NCBI GenBank assembly: GCA_003963405.1
Contig: RXIY01000021.1
Location: 101,746-165,745, forward strand
DNA: 64,000 bases
Direction: 5' to 3'
Source of the DNA: Hyphomicrobiales bacterium
GTDB taxonomy: Bacteria; Pseudomonadota; Alphaproteobacteria; Rhizobiales; Beijerinckiaceae
In this document: one piece after another, positions 17,118-24,812 of the stretch
Layout of the letters: each line of letters starts with the position of its first letter
Position numbering within the stretch: the first letter of the stretch is position 1
Made by a program: the position numbers and the translations under genes
The notes under the pieces: generated by a model
Databases searched by the model: none
Seen by the model: the letters and a program-made list of their open reading frames with translations, nothing else
What the model was told of the DNA's origin: nothing

Positions 17118-17371
17118 TGCGGAACGAAGCTCTTCTTCAGCCGCACCCCTGGCCCTTCGCCATTTTCCTCGACGAAGATTACGCCGGCGGCTTCGAGAGC
17201 AGAGCGGATATCTTGTAGCGTCCGCCCATAGGGCTGGCGTTTGCCGGCCTCAAAATCAGCTAGCGCGGCAACGGAGACGCCGGAGCGTTGCGCCAAGTCT
17301 CCGCGAGACCATTCCAGCAATGCCCTTGCGGCTCTCGACTGTAGAGGGAGAAGCGTCGTTTTATCTGACAT
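17114..17371 (-). CDS. XRE-family helix-turn-helix regulator (85 aa)
   Basis: Second Cro/CI-type regulator: RAARALLEWSRGDLAQRSG with VSVAALADFEAGKRQ, and tail EAAGVIFVEENGEGPGVRLKK. It is paralogous to the 16890 gene (same layout and tail) and translationally coupled to it. First gene of the operon; the region 17372-17491 upstream is AT-rich and faces the rightward gene at 17492, so it likely holds divergent promoters and the operator. Confidence 0.8.
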   Translation of the reverse strand: MSDKTTLLPLQSRAARALLEWSRGDLAQRSGVSVAALADFEAGKRQPYGRTLQDIRSALEAAGVIFVEENGEGPGVRLKKSFVPQ

Positions 17372-17491
17372 TAGATTTTTTCGCTTGTCTTGCGCAGAAC
17401 CTCATGTATTTTATCCGAGGTTAGACAAATTCACAACCACGCCGACCAACGCCAGAAATACCATTCCTGGTGAACGGGAAAGTATTGTCCA

Positions 17492-17623
17492 ATGCCCTGG
17501 AAAACGACCGTAACCCTACTCGCCCTCACACCCTTCGCGCCCCTATGGCTGGCCTTCGCTGTCGTCGAGGCGCGCAAGGCGCTGGCAGTCGCCCGTGTTC
17601 ATGGAGGCCGCTGCCATGACTGA
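17492..17623 (+). CDS. Short single-TM protein (43 aa)
   Basis: ATG at 17492, 43 codons: MPWKTTVTLLALTPFAPLWL then AFAVVEARKALAV and a short polar tail. One hydrophobic helix at residues 5-25. Its stop overlaps the next start (ATGACTGA at 17616-17623), which supports that it is translated. A phage-type holin-like or small membrane role is possible but cannot be shown. Confidence 0.5.
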   Translation: MPWKTTVTLLALTPFAPLWLAFAVVEARKALAVARVHGGRCHD

Positions 17624-18194
17624 TAATGACGCTGAAATCTTGCGCCTCGCCGCCATACTGTCCGTCGCATGGGAGCACGAGAAGGATCTCCAGGCCAAGG
17701 AGGATAAAAAGGAGAAATATTTCGCCGCGGTAGCCGACAGCGGCCGCATCGTCGATATGATGATCGCTACGCCCGCGCGGACGCTCTCCGCACTTCGCGC
17801 GAAAGCCGGGGCTCTCCACTGGTGTCAAATGGGGAGATTCGAGGGAATTTGCCCAACTAGCCGCGAAAATGTGTGTCGATCGAGTGGGCCGGCAACTACG
17901 GATATGCGTCTCGCGGAGTCGATCCTTTTCGACTTACTCGCTATCTCCAATCCCACAAGCGCGCCTGATGAGAATGGAGGCGCCATGGCCGCTGATAAAC
18001 CGGCGCCGTTTAGCCCCTATGACATGGCGCTCCGCCAGCGCGACCGCCTGAAAGGCCTCTCCGTGCTGGTCGAGGCGGCGCATCTTCACGCGGGTTCACT
18101 TCACGAGGCCGGCGAAGGGCTAATTCAACTGCTCAAGGACGTCGCCGCCGACGCTGAGGAACTATTCGAAGCTCTTCGCAGAGACCCAGCCTGA
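17616..18194 (+). CDS. Hypothetical protein (192 aa)
   Basis: Starts inside the end of the 43-aa gene after GGAGG. Helical protein, DAEILRLAAILSVAWEHEKD at the N-terminus, a low-complexity linker in the middle, and a C-terminal helical half (QRDRLKGLSVLVEAAHLHAG, LIQLLKDVAADAEELFEALR). The two halves look like separate helical hairpins. No family recognised. Part of the rightward early run of element A. Confidence 0.55.
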   Translation: MTDNDAEILRLAAILSVAWEHEKDLQAKEDKKEKYFAAVADSGRIVDMMIATPARTLSALRAKAGALHWCQMGRFEGICPTSRENVCRSSGPATTDMRLAESILFDLLAISNPTSAPDENGGAMAADKPAPFSPYDMALRQRDRLKGLSVLVEAAHLHAGSLHEAGEGLIQLLKDVAADAEELFEALRRDPA

Positions 18195-18234
18195 ATACGG
18201 CGCTCGACGCCTGGCATGAACAGGAGAAAGCGAA

Positions 18235-18621
18235 ATGACCGAGATCCTCCTCACGGAACAGCCCGCCAGACGCGGCTTCTTGCGCTCACTTTTCGCTGCG
18301 CCAGTCGCAGCACTGGCCACACACAAGCTGATCCTGCCCGCCAATGCGCTTGTAACGCCAGGCGATGCCGCCGCTCGTCTTGCCCATCACGTCGCGGGCG
18401 CCGAAGTCGCCTTCGGGGAGCTGTATCCGCATGGCGAAATTTTGCAGTGGGGAAGCCATAATAGAAACGCCGTCACGGACCTAAGAAAGCGCTTCTTCCG
18501 GGGTAAGCTTAGCGGGGATTTTGTCCTTGATTTCAGCACAATCCAGCCTGAGCCCATTCCTGAAAATCTGCGTCAGATGCTCGATAAATTCGAGCGCACG
18601 CGGGGGCTTCGAGGACCATAA
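18235..18621 (+). CDS. Hypothetical protein with Tat-like N-terminus (128 aa)
   Basis: AGGAG precedes the ATG. The N-terminus RRGFLRSLFAAPVAALATH resembles a twin-arginine export signal, with an Ala-rich hydrophobic stretch ending near residue 40. The remainder is soluble with HHVAGAEVAFGELYPHGEIL and a Pro-rich end. Similar proteins are common in rhizobial phage islands; function unknown. Confidence 0.55.
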   Translation: MTEILLTEQPARRGFLRSLFAAPVAALATHKLILPANALVTPGDAAARLAHHVAGAEVAFGELYPHGEILQWGSHNRNAVTDLRKRFFRGKLSGDFVLDFSTIQPEPIPENLRQMLDKFERTRGLRGP

Positions 18622-18642
18622 TCGAGCTCCCCCGCCGCCGGG

Positions 18643-18855
18643 GTGCGCGCCGGACCGCTCGTTGAGCGGCCAAAGAGGCTCGAGAGGCGCGTGAATCGTG
18701 CCTTCGATGCCCTTGGCGACCTTCCCGACATCGGGCAGGCGCTTATCGCCGTCGCGGACGAGTTGGCGGCCGATCCTGACCTCGAAGACGATGAACTCGA
18801 CGAAGAGCCCGCGCCGCTCCTCATCCGACTCGGTGAGGGCGTTCGGACTTTTTAG
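18643..18855 (+). CDS. Small acidic hypothetical protein (70 aa)
   Basis: GTG start at 18643. Basic first third (RPKRLERRVNRAFDAL) then a strongly acidic stretch (DPDLEDDELDEEPAPLL). It resembles short acidic proteins often encoded in rhizobial prophages next to replication genes. No clear ribosome-binding site. Moderate support from composition and spacing. Confidence 0.4.
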   Translation: MRAGPLVERPKRLERRVNRAFDALGDLPDIGQALIAVADELAADPDLEDDELDEEPAPLLIRLGEGVRTF

Positions 18856-18856
18856 C

Positions 18857-18907
18857 AAATGTCAATGCGGTTTCGCGGGGCTGATTTCACGCCCTCAAGC
18901 CGCATGG
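18857..18907 (+). repeat. 52-bp leader repeat, copy 2
   Basis: Same AAATGTCAATGCGGTTT start and AAGCCGCATGGA end as the copy at 11814-11865, with a diverged middle; one base shorter. ATGCGG and CCGCAT are again placed to pair. It lies just ahead of the AlpA-primase genes. Confidence 0.6.
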
Positions 18908-19002
18908 ACGCTCACCCATATGCGTTGCTGAATGCGCGTCATCGCAACGGCTCGCGCCGGATAGGAAACGCGAGTGATTGGGGGAATCAGCACGATGTCT
19001 AA
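18904..19002 (+). CDS. Possible 32-aa leader ORF ahead of the AlpA-like gene
   Basis: The ATG at the end of the leader repeat opens 32 codons (MDAHPYALLNARHRN...) whose stop (19000-19002) overlaps the start of the AlpA-like gene at 18995. The overlap would couple translation. Supported only by position and the parallel with the first leader copy. Confidence 0.3.
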   Translation: MDAHPYALLNARHRNGSRRIGNASDWGNQHDV

Positions 19003-19228
19003 AGACGCAAATCAACCTGCGACGAAATTGCTGACGGAGAATGAAGCTGCGAATCTTCTGAGCATCAGTCATCGGACCTTGCAGGCCTGGCGCATCAAGG
19101 GAGAAGGCCCGCTTTTCGTGTCCGTCGGCCGCTTGGTGCGCTACCGTCAGGCGGACCTCGACGCTTGGCTCGAAAGCCGCAAATCGGCCAGCACCTCGGC
19201 GCTCGCGGCGAGCGGTGGAGCGCGCTGA
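18995..19228 (+). CDS. AlpA/excisionase-type helix-turn-helix protein (77 aa)
   Basis: MerR-like winged HTH of the DNA-binding excisionase family: LLTENEAANLLSISHRTLQAW, the loop KGEGPLFVSVGRLVRYRQADL and DAWLESRK. In satellites and P4-like elements such proteins control int or excision. It is immediately upstream of the primase genes (2 bp from the next start) and probably co-transcribed with them. Confidence 0.8.
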   Translation: MSKDANQPATKLLTENEAANLLSISHRTLQAWRIKGEGPLFVSVGRLVRYRQADLDAWLESRKSASTSALAASGGAR

Positions 19229-19230
19229 GG

Positions 19231-19542
19231 ATGTCGCCCCATGGCCGCATTGCCTTTCGCCGTATAGCTGAGAAAGCGGCCGCGCATTCGGAACTCATTG
19301 TGACACGTTGGCTTCCGGACGGCCGCCGCGAAGCCGGAGAATGGGTCTCGAGAAACCCCAAGCGCGCGGATAAACGCCTCGGGTCGTTCAAGATCAATCT
19401 TAAGACTGGCGCGTGGGGAGATTTCGCGACCGACGATCGAGGGCGCGATCTCATTTCGCTTGCGGCCTTCCTTTTCGACATCAAACAGCGCGACGCGGCG
19501 ATCCGCGTCGCTGAAATGCTCGGCATTTTCCCCTATGAATGA
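19231..19542 (+). CDS. Primase-associated N-terminal domain protein (103 aa)
   Basis: MSPHGRIAFRRIAEKAAAHS, IVTRWLPDGRREAGEWVSRNP, FKINLKTGAWGDFATDDRGRD. The last block, GxWxDFATxDxGxDLISL, is typical of the domain that precedes TOPRIM in phage/plasmid primases. The zinc-binding Cys of CHC2 domains are absent. Overlaps the following primase gene by 8 bases, so the two are a split primase; in some elements they are one polypeptide. Confidence 0.7.
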   Translation: MSPHGRIAFRRIAEKAAAHSELIVTRWLPDGRREAGEWVSRNPKRADKRLGSFKINLKTGAWGDFATDDRGRDLISLAAFLFDIKQRDAAIRVAEMLGIFPYE

Positions 19543-21688
19543 CCCCTTCGCGCCGATCTCCGGCGTAAAACCAAATTTGCGCGTCGTTTCGAGCGACCAC
19601 GTCATCGTCTCGCCAGTTCCGCCTGACGCGCCTAAATCGCCGGAGCGTCATCCAAGACTTGGAGTCCCTTCGGCCCGGTGGGAATATCGCAACGCGTCCG
19701 GCGAGCTTTTAGGCTTCGCCTGCCGCTTTGATCCCAAGGGGGGAAAGCAATTCAGGCCGCTCGCGCTCTACCGCGCGCCCGGCGGCGCCCTTGAATGGAG
19801 GTGGGAGAGCTCGCCCGCCCCGCGTCCGCTCTACGGTCTCGACCGACTCGCCGCGTCGCCCGATAGCGACGTCGTTGTCTGTGAGGGCGAGAAATCCGCA
19901 GATGCGGCGGCGCGGCTGCTGCCGAAATGCGTCGCCGTTACCTCGCCGAATGGAGCGAAGAGCGCCAACAAGGCTGATTGGGGTCCGCTTCGCGGCCGGC
20001 GCGTCGTCATCTGGCCCGACGCTGACGAGCCGGGCTCCAAATATGCCGAGACGGTAGCCGAGCTCGCTTATGAGGCCGGCGCTATCTCCGTGGCGATCGT
20101 CGTGCGGCCGGCCAACGTAAAAGACGGTTGGGACGCAGCCGACGCGGAAGATGAGGGCCGCAACACGGAATGGGCTACTGAATTGATCACCCGGGCGACG
20201 GCCGTCGCCGCGCCGTCTCAGACCCGAGGCGCCAATGGTCGCGCACGCTCTGGCGCCGACGGCAAACGTCGGCGCACGCCACAGCGCGACTTGCTTAGCC
20301 AGCTCGCGGAAAGCTGCTCGTTTTGGCATGCGCCAAATGGCGATGCGTATGTGACCTTTCCCGTCAATGATCATCGCGAAAACTGGAAGGTTCGCTCGCC
20401 CGAATTCAAACGGTGGATGACCTGCCAGGCTTATGAAAACCTCGGTCAGGTCCCGGGTGCCCAGGCCGTGGAGGATGTGCTTCGGTTTCTCGAGGGCCGC
20501 GCGATAAACGATGGGCCCGAGCGTAAGCCTTGGCTGCGCGTGGGTGAGGGCGGAGGAAAATGGTATATCGACGTAGGCGACCCAAAGTGGCGCGTTGTCG
20601 AGATAAGCGCTGTCGGCTGGGAAATTCGAGAGCGCCATGATCTTCCGCTTGTGCGTTCGCGATCTATGCAGTCATTACCGATGCCCCAGCGCGGGGGATA
20701 CGTCGACGACATGCGACGCTTCGTCAATGTTCGGGACGAGGACAGCTTCAAAGCCGTAGTCGCGTGGCAACTGGCCGCGCTTCGCCCAAGCGGGCCTTAC
20801 CCTGTTTTGTTGATCCAGGGCGAACAAGGCAGCGGCAAATCCGTCCTTTCACGCCTATTGCGGTCCATCGTTGACCCCAATCTCGCGCCAATCCGAACAG
20901 CGCCGAAAGACGAAGAAGACCTTCTAATAGCTGCCAAGAACGGACACTTGGTAGCGCTCGATAATGTGTCTCGGATCGATCCCATGATGGCCGACGCACT
21001 CTGCCGCGTCGCGACCGGTGGCGGCTTTTCAACGCGAGTAAAATATACGAACGACGAGGAGCATGTGGTGTGGGCTTGTAACCCAATCCTGGCGAATGGA
21101 ATTCCCTCGCTCGCCGATCGGCCCGACCTCGCGAGCCGCGCGCTAATCGTCCATTTAACTGCCATACCGGACGAGGCGCGTCAGCCTGAGGACGAGTATC
21201 TCGATGACTGGTCACGAACGGCTCCCTTTGTCTTCGGCGCGCTTTGCGGTGTCCTTTCTGCCGCGCTCGCTCGCCTCCCAACGGTAAAGCTGGCCCGTGC
21301 CTCGCGCATGGCAGACTTCGAAAAATTAATCGTCGCAGCGTCCCCGGAGCTCGGATGGGAGCTTGACGAGTTCTCGGCCGCCTATTCCGCAATCCGCCGC
21401 GATCTCGACGAAGCGGCATTCGAGGCGGACCCAGTGGCCATGGCGATAGATGGACTAATCGCAGAGGAATATCCGCGAGGATGGTCGGGCACGGCAACGC
21501 GGCTCCTGGATCTGCTAATGCAGCGTGTTCCGGATGGAATGAAGCGCTCGCGCGCGTGGCCACAGACGGCTCAGGGGCTCGGCAACAGAATCGAGCGCGC
21601 AACGCCGCTACTACGTCGGCGCGGCATCACCGTCGAGCGCCGGCATAGCGGCGAGCGAATGATTACCATCGCTCCTGTCGATAGCTGA
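19535..21688 (+). CDS. TOPRIM primase-helicase of element A (717 aa)
   Basis: Replication protein. N-terminal half holds a TOPRIM domain: VVVCEGEKSADAAARLLP with the catalytic Glu, and VVIWPDADEPGSKYAE with the metal-binding DxD. C-terminal half is a P-loop ATPase/helicase: LLIQGEQGSGKSVLSRLLRS (Walker A), LVALDNVSRI (Walker B-like) and a conserved ANGIPSLADRPDLASRALI segment, as in phage D5-like or DUF927-type helicases. Start at 19535 overlaps the upstream gene's stop. It would initiate replication of the element after excision. Its last ~115 codons are duplicated downstream in damaged form. Confidence 0.85.
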   Translation: MNDPFAPISGVKPNLRVVSSDHVIVSPVPPDAPKSPERHPRLGVPSARWEYRNASGELLGFACRFDPKGGKQFRPLALYRAPGGALEWRWESSPAPRPLYGLDRLAASPDSDVVVCEGEKSADAAARLLPKCVAVTSPNGAKSANKADWGPLRGRRVVIWPDADEPGSKYAETVAELAYEAGAISVAIVVRPANVKDGWDAADAEDEGRNTEWATELITRATAVAAPSQTRGANGRARSGADGKRRRTPQRDLLSQLAESCSFWHAPNGDAYVTFPVNDHRENWKVRSPEFKRWMTCQAYENLGQVPGAQAVEDVLRFLEGRAINDGPERKPWLRVGEGGGKWYIDVGDPKWRVVEISAVGWEIRERHDLPLVRSRSMQSLPMPQRGGYVDDMRRFVNVRDEDSFKAVVAWQLAALRPSGPYPVLLIQGEQGSGKSVLSRLLRSIVDPNLAPIRTAPKDEEDLLIAAKNGHLVALDNVSRIDPMMADALCRVATGGGFSTRVKYTNDEEHVVWACNPILANGIPSLADRPDLASRALIVHLTAIPDEARQPEDEYLDDWSRTAPFVFGALCGVLSAALARLPTVKLARASRMADFEKLIVAASPELGWELDEFSAAYSAIRRDLDEAAFEADPVAMAIDGLIAEEYPRGWSGTATRLLDLLMQRVPDGMKRSRAWPQTAQGLGNRIERATPLLRRRGITVERRHSGERMITIAPVDS

Positions 21689-21704
21689 TCTTCGCGGCGC
21701 GGCC

Positions 21705-21866
21705 TCCCCGGCGCTCGGATGGAATTGACGAGTTCCCGGACGCCTATCCCGCGATCCGCCGCGATCTTGACGAAGCGGCCTTCGAGGCGGACCCTGTGGC
21801 CATGGCGATAGATTGCCTCATTACAGAGCAATGCCCGGGAGGGTCAGGCACGGCCACGCGGCTCCT
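21705..21866 (+). pseudogene. Second copy of primase 3' end, part 1
   Basis: About 160 bases close to 21345-21507 inside the primase gene (the CGGATG..GACGAGTTC..GACGCCTAT..CCGCGATC region through CGGCACGG..ACGCGGCTCCT), with substitutions and small indels that break the frame. It stops at 21866, where the TIR-like sequence of the cassette begins. The rest of the same copy resumes at 23694. Confidence 0.7.
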
Positions 21867-21869
21867 AGT

Positions 21870-23695
21870 GGTCCAAATCTAACACTTGGGTTCCCTTGGC
21901 AGGAGGGCCGAACACTAGAGTCCCCAATGCGCCAGGAACGGACGTCGGGTCCGCAGTCTGGACCGACATCTCGCAACGACACCGTAGCCTCACCGCTCGG
22001 GACTTCCGAGCGTGGCTCGCTGCTTCGCTTCCCTTGACTTGTTAGGATCTTCGATCGCCCCGACCGACTGGATGTATTTCGAAATATACTCCGGCGGCAG
22101 GCCGTGTTCTCTGCCACCTGCTAGGACAAAGTCCTTGTACCAGCTATAGGGTTTGAGGCTGTCGTCGATGTAGTCGGCGGTGGCGAGATAGGTAAGAACC
22201 TTCCGCCTGCGACCTTTGTCGTCGATGACAGTGACCATCGCGTGCTCGTAGCCGCTGCCGACGCCTTCGGCCTCATCTAGCTTGGCACGCTCGGCAGGGT
22301 CAAAGCTGAAAAGGACTCCGATTACGTTTTCGTTGGAACTGGCAAATGCGTTGCATTTCCCGGATTTGTCCATGCTGCTTTTATGGAAGCGAAGCGCATG
22401 ACCGGGCAAGGTAGCAATACCGAGCGGCTTGCAACTAGGCATGCGCTTAGACAATCGGGCGGTCGACATATTGGACCCGTAGGCAAAATAGACGACCGGA
22501 TCCGGTGGCCCGGTCTCTGTTATCTTCAGAGGCTCGATCGGCGGATCGCCCGGCTTAAGGATCGTGCGCAGGGGTACCGTCATGATGCCGTGCTCGTTAG
22601 ATTTTTCGCCTTCGCGGGTGATGATGGGCTGTCCATTCTCGAGGTCTAGGATAGGAATGGGCCTGCCGGTCCATCCGCAGTCGGCGCAGCGCGGTCGTTC
22701 CCAGAGTAAGCCGGGTGCCGCCGTATTTTCGCCCTGTTCGGGTTCGAGGTGGGGCGAGCCGCAGTTCGGGCATTCCTCAGGCACACCGCGCAGCTCGCGA
22801 ACAATTAATGAGGCCGCCATGCCGCTGGCATGCTGGGTCAACGAGTGCGCCATGTCGGCATCAATCCAGGTTGCCGACTTTGAGTGCGTCAGCCAGTTGG
22901 AAAACGTCCATGCGGACTCAAGCGCACCCTTGAGGGCCCCGCGACGCTCTTTGTTGGTGTCGCCCGTCAAAAGATCGTTACAGATGATCTCCGTCCACGC
23001 GCGGAAGTTCGCGCGCTGTGGCGGTGTGTCGGTCCACACTGCTGCGTCCTGCGCGACGCCGATCAGTTCGAGTAACGTCTCGCGGCAGCGGACGCCGACG
23101 GCCTGATAGCCCGCGAGGTTATGCGCCTGTGTCACGGCGGTGCCTGCTTCTTCCATCTTCTCGAAGATGGGACCGAACGGGAGGATGCGGAGATCGTGTT
23201 CCTGTTGTTCTTCCGTACGCGGAATACGAAGGATCAGGCCAATATGGAAGGTCAGAGCAAGATCCATATTTGGGAACTGCTCCTGAGAATAGAGGTTTGT
23301 ACCGCCCGTTATGACCCACCAGCGATCCTTGTTGGTGTGAATGTCCCATACGTCGTGGCGGGTGCTCAGGACGGTCTCCGAGTAAACCTTCTGCATGAAG
23401 GTCACTTCGAGGTCAGGTGCCTGCCATTGAAAGTATTCCCGGACATTCTCGATCTCCTCTTCGGTAGCTTTCAACACGATCATCATCTCCGCAATGCGCC
23501 GGTCGAACCGCGCTGCAAAGGATTTGCGAAACCCCTCAACAATAGTCCGATGGCGCTGATCTTCCAAAATCCAACTCGGCTTCGCAGGATGTCCGCTTTG
23601 GGTCGAGTTGGTGCAAAAAGCACGAAGGTCAGAAGCGGTGGACCTGCAATTGATGCGCTCGCTCCCGCCGCAGGAACCGAGCGTTAGATTAAACC
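21870..23695. mobile_element. Putative TIR-bounded cassette (1.8 kb) carrying a GGCT-fusion gene
   Basis: The left end reads GGTCCAAATCTAACAC then GGGTTCC (21870-21894). The right end, read inwards on the other strand, is GGTTTAATCTAACGCTCGG then TTCC (23673-23695). The shared core is AATCTAAC and GGTTCC. The cassette sits exactly between the two halves of the duplicated primase tail. It holds one gene and no transposase. I see no target duplication, and about 45 bp of the primase tail is missing at the junction, so a recombination origin other than transposition is possible. Confidence 0.5.
21990..23567 (-). CDS. Three-part protein: helical domain, zinc ribbon, GGCT-like domain (525 aa)
   Basis: Residues 1-270 are a mainly helical domain with no family I can name (ENVREYFQWQAPDLEV, ALESAWTFSNWLTHSKSATW). 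A zinc ribbon follows (CPNCGSPH and, 20-odd residues later, CADCGW). The C-terminal 170 residues are a gamma-glutamylcyclotransferase/AIG2-like fold: VVYFAYGSNMSTARLSKRMP, CNAFASSNENVIGVLFSF, and LDEAEGVGSGYEH with the usual catalytic Glu position. The frame opens with TTG; Met28-29 are alternatives. The only gene in the cassette; a defence or toxin-type role is inference. Confidence 0.7.
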   Translation of the reverse strand: MEDQRHRTIVEGFRKSFAARFDRRIAEMMIVLKATEEEIENVREYFQWQAPDLEVTFMQKVYSETVLSTRHDVWDIHTNKDRWWVITGGTNLYSQEQFPNMDLALTFHIGLILRIPRTEEQQEHDLRILPFGPIFEKMEEAGTAVTQAHNLAGYQAVGVRCRETLLELIGVAQDAAVWTDTPPQRANFRAWTEIICNDLLTGDTNKERRGALKGALESAWTFSNWLTHSKSATWIDADMAHSLTQHASGMAASLIVRELRGVPEECPNCGSPHLEPEQGENTAAPGLLWERPRCADCGWTGRPIPILDLENGQPIITREGEKSNEHGIMTVPLRTILKPGDPPIEPLKITETGPPDPVVYFAYGSNMSTARLSKRMPSCKPLGIATLPGHALRFHKSSMDKSGKCNAFASSNENVIGVLFSFDPAERAKLDEAEGVGSGYEHAMVTVIDDKGRRRKVLTYLATADYIDDSLKPYSWYKDFVLAGGREHGLPPEYISKYIQSVGAIEDPNKSREAKQRATLGSPER

Positions 23696-23815
23696 GCTCG
23701 CGCGCGTGGCCACAGACGGCTCAGCGACTCTGCAACCGGATCGACCACGCCGCTGCTAGCCGACGCGGCATCTTCATCGAGCGTCGGCACGGCGGCGACA
23801 CCACCTATCGATTGC
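23694..23815 (+). pseudogene. Second copy of primase 3' end, part 2
   Basis: Close match to 21543-21660 of the intact primase gene (CGCTCGCGCGCGTGGCCACAG onward to the GAGCGTCGGCACGGCGGCGA region), with substitutions. It resumes the copy left off at 21866. No ribosome-binding site or start belongs to it. Confidence 0.7.
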
Positions 23816-24322
23816 TGACCTTCCCCGCGCCCTTTGCTTTTATCTTCGCCACCCGTCCAACATCGACCGGCGCTCTCGTCGTCCCACGGCGGCGACGGGC
23901 ACCGGCCGTCTTAGTCACCATAGGGGTAGGGGTTTAAATCCCTCCATTAGGGCGGAGTCCCCAACCGGGTATGGTCCAAGCCATAGATTTTGCATGAAAA
24001 ATCACGAAATTCTTTTTTTTATCAGCTGTTTAGATCGATTTTCCTGGCATGCTACCGCCGCGCGATCAGGATTGCTCTCAAAGGGCGCGTAGGGGGTTGC
24101 TTCGCTCATCGAGATGGGACCGGCGCCTGGACTCAACTGAGAACAATCTTTCGTCGCGCCGACGCGCGCCTGCGCGCGCCGAAACACGCGCTTTGCAACT
24201 CGGTCCGATCCGCAAGTTGCGGCCAGGTCATCTCAGCGCGAACGGTGAAAAGGTGCCAGGCGTCTTTTTATTGATGTCGATCAAATACGGCTGTTTCCAC
24301 CAAGTGTCTGATTTCAGAAGAT
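23816..24322. other. Non-coding end region of element A
   Basis: About 500 bases without a supported gene. Two short frames (23990-24274 and one antisense) have Arg/Cys-rich composition and no ribosome-binding site. No T-run hairpin or tRNA-like sequence was found. Confidence 0.4.
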
Positions 24323-24414
24323 TTGGACGGCTTGGACGGCTTCATTTTCGAGCCGTCCACACGCAAGCCACGGAAAAACAAGGAGGTTGGACGGCTTGGA
24401 CGGCTTGGACGGCT
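24323..24414. repeat. Right arm-type repeat array of element A
   Basis: TTGGACGGC repeated with 9-bp period at 24323-24342, an inverted AGCCGTCCA at 24351-24359, and three tandem TTGGACGGC units at 24387-24414. It is the same motif as in the left array (10416-10532). A second shared element, GGTGACACATTGCTGACAC, is found at 24530 and at 10329. Paired arrays inside both att copies fit integrase/excisionase arm sites. Confidence 0.6.
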
Positions 24415-24615
24415 CATTCTCTCTCTGGATTTAAGAAAAGAAAGAAGGAAAGAGGATTGAGAGAGGTTTTCGCCCTCCCTGGACAGGTGCGGGTCACGAT
24501 CGAGAAGGGAAAGGGGTTATTTCTAAGTGGTGACACATTGCTGACACAGCGCGGGGAGGGGAGCTCTTCGCTGAAGCTGTCCCCATAATTTCTGATTTAA
24601 TTTCAATTGCTTAAA

Positions 24616-24661
24616 TGGTGCCGGTTGAGGGATTCGAACCCCAGACCTACTGATTACAAAT
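24616..24661 (-). repeat. attachment-site copy at the A/B junction
   Basis: The 46-bp tRNA-Thr 3' end again, with a single change (C to A at 24643), which would break the first pair of the T stem. It is the right end of element A and the left end of element B. No 5' half of a tRNA follows. Confidence 0.93.
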
Positions 24662-24776
24662 TAGAAGGCCGGAGTTTTTCAAGGGTTTATGGCGCTCCCC
24701 GTCTCTTACTAACTAACTGATCGACAAGGATTTATTGACTATCGTGTTTACTCTCGGCTACTCTCTCCAACGAAAC

Positions 24777-24797
24777 GGTGCTTATTCGGTGCTTATT
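24777..24797. repeat. Left arm-type repeats of element B
   Basis: Two GGTGCTTATT units, 24777-24786 and 24788-24797, 11 bp apart, between the att copy and the integrase start. The matching pair at the other end of the element is at 45410-45430 with the same 11-bp period. Confidence 0.6.
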
Positions 24798-24812
24798 TTT
24801 GGAGAGAGCGGC

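Larger units (their letters stand above)
10165..24661. mobile_element. Integrated element A (about 14.5 kb, tRNA-Thr site, satellite-like)
   Basis: Bounded by two copies of the 46-bp tRNA-Thr 3' end, with a P4-type integrase next to the left copy and arrays of a TGGACGGCT motif just inside both ends. Content: integrase, hypotheticals, one HK97-type prohead protease, two tandem XRE regulators, an AlpA-like protein, a TOPRIM primase-helicase and a cassette with a GGCT-like fusion gene. There are no portal, tail or terminase genes, so it is not a complete prophage. A phage satellite or decayed prophage fits best; satellite is inference. Confidence 0.85.

Noticed and set aside
20748..21602. 284-codon minus-strand frame
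   Set aside because: Antisense to the primase, Arg/Pro-rich shadow.
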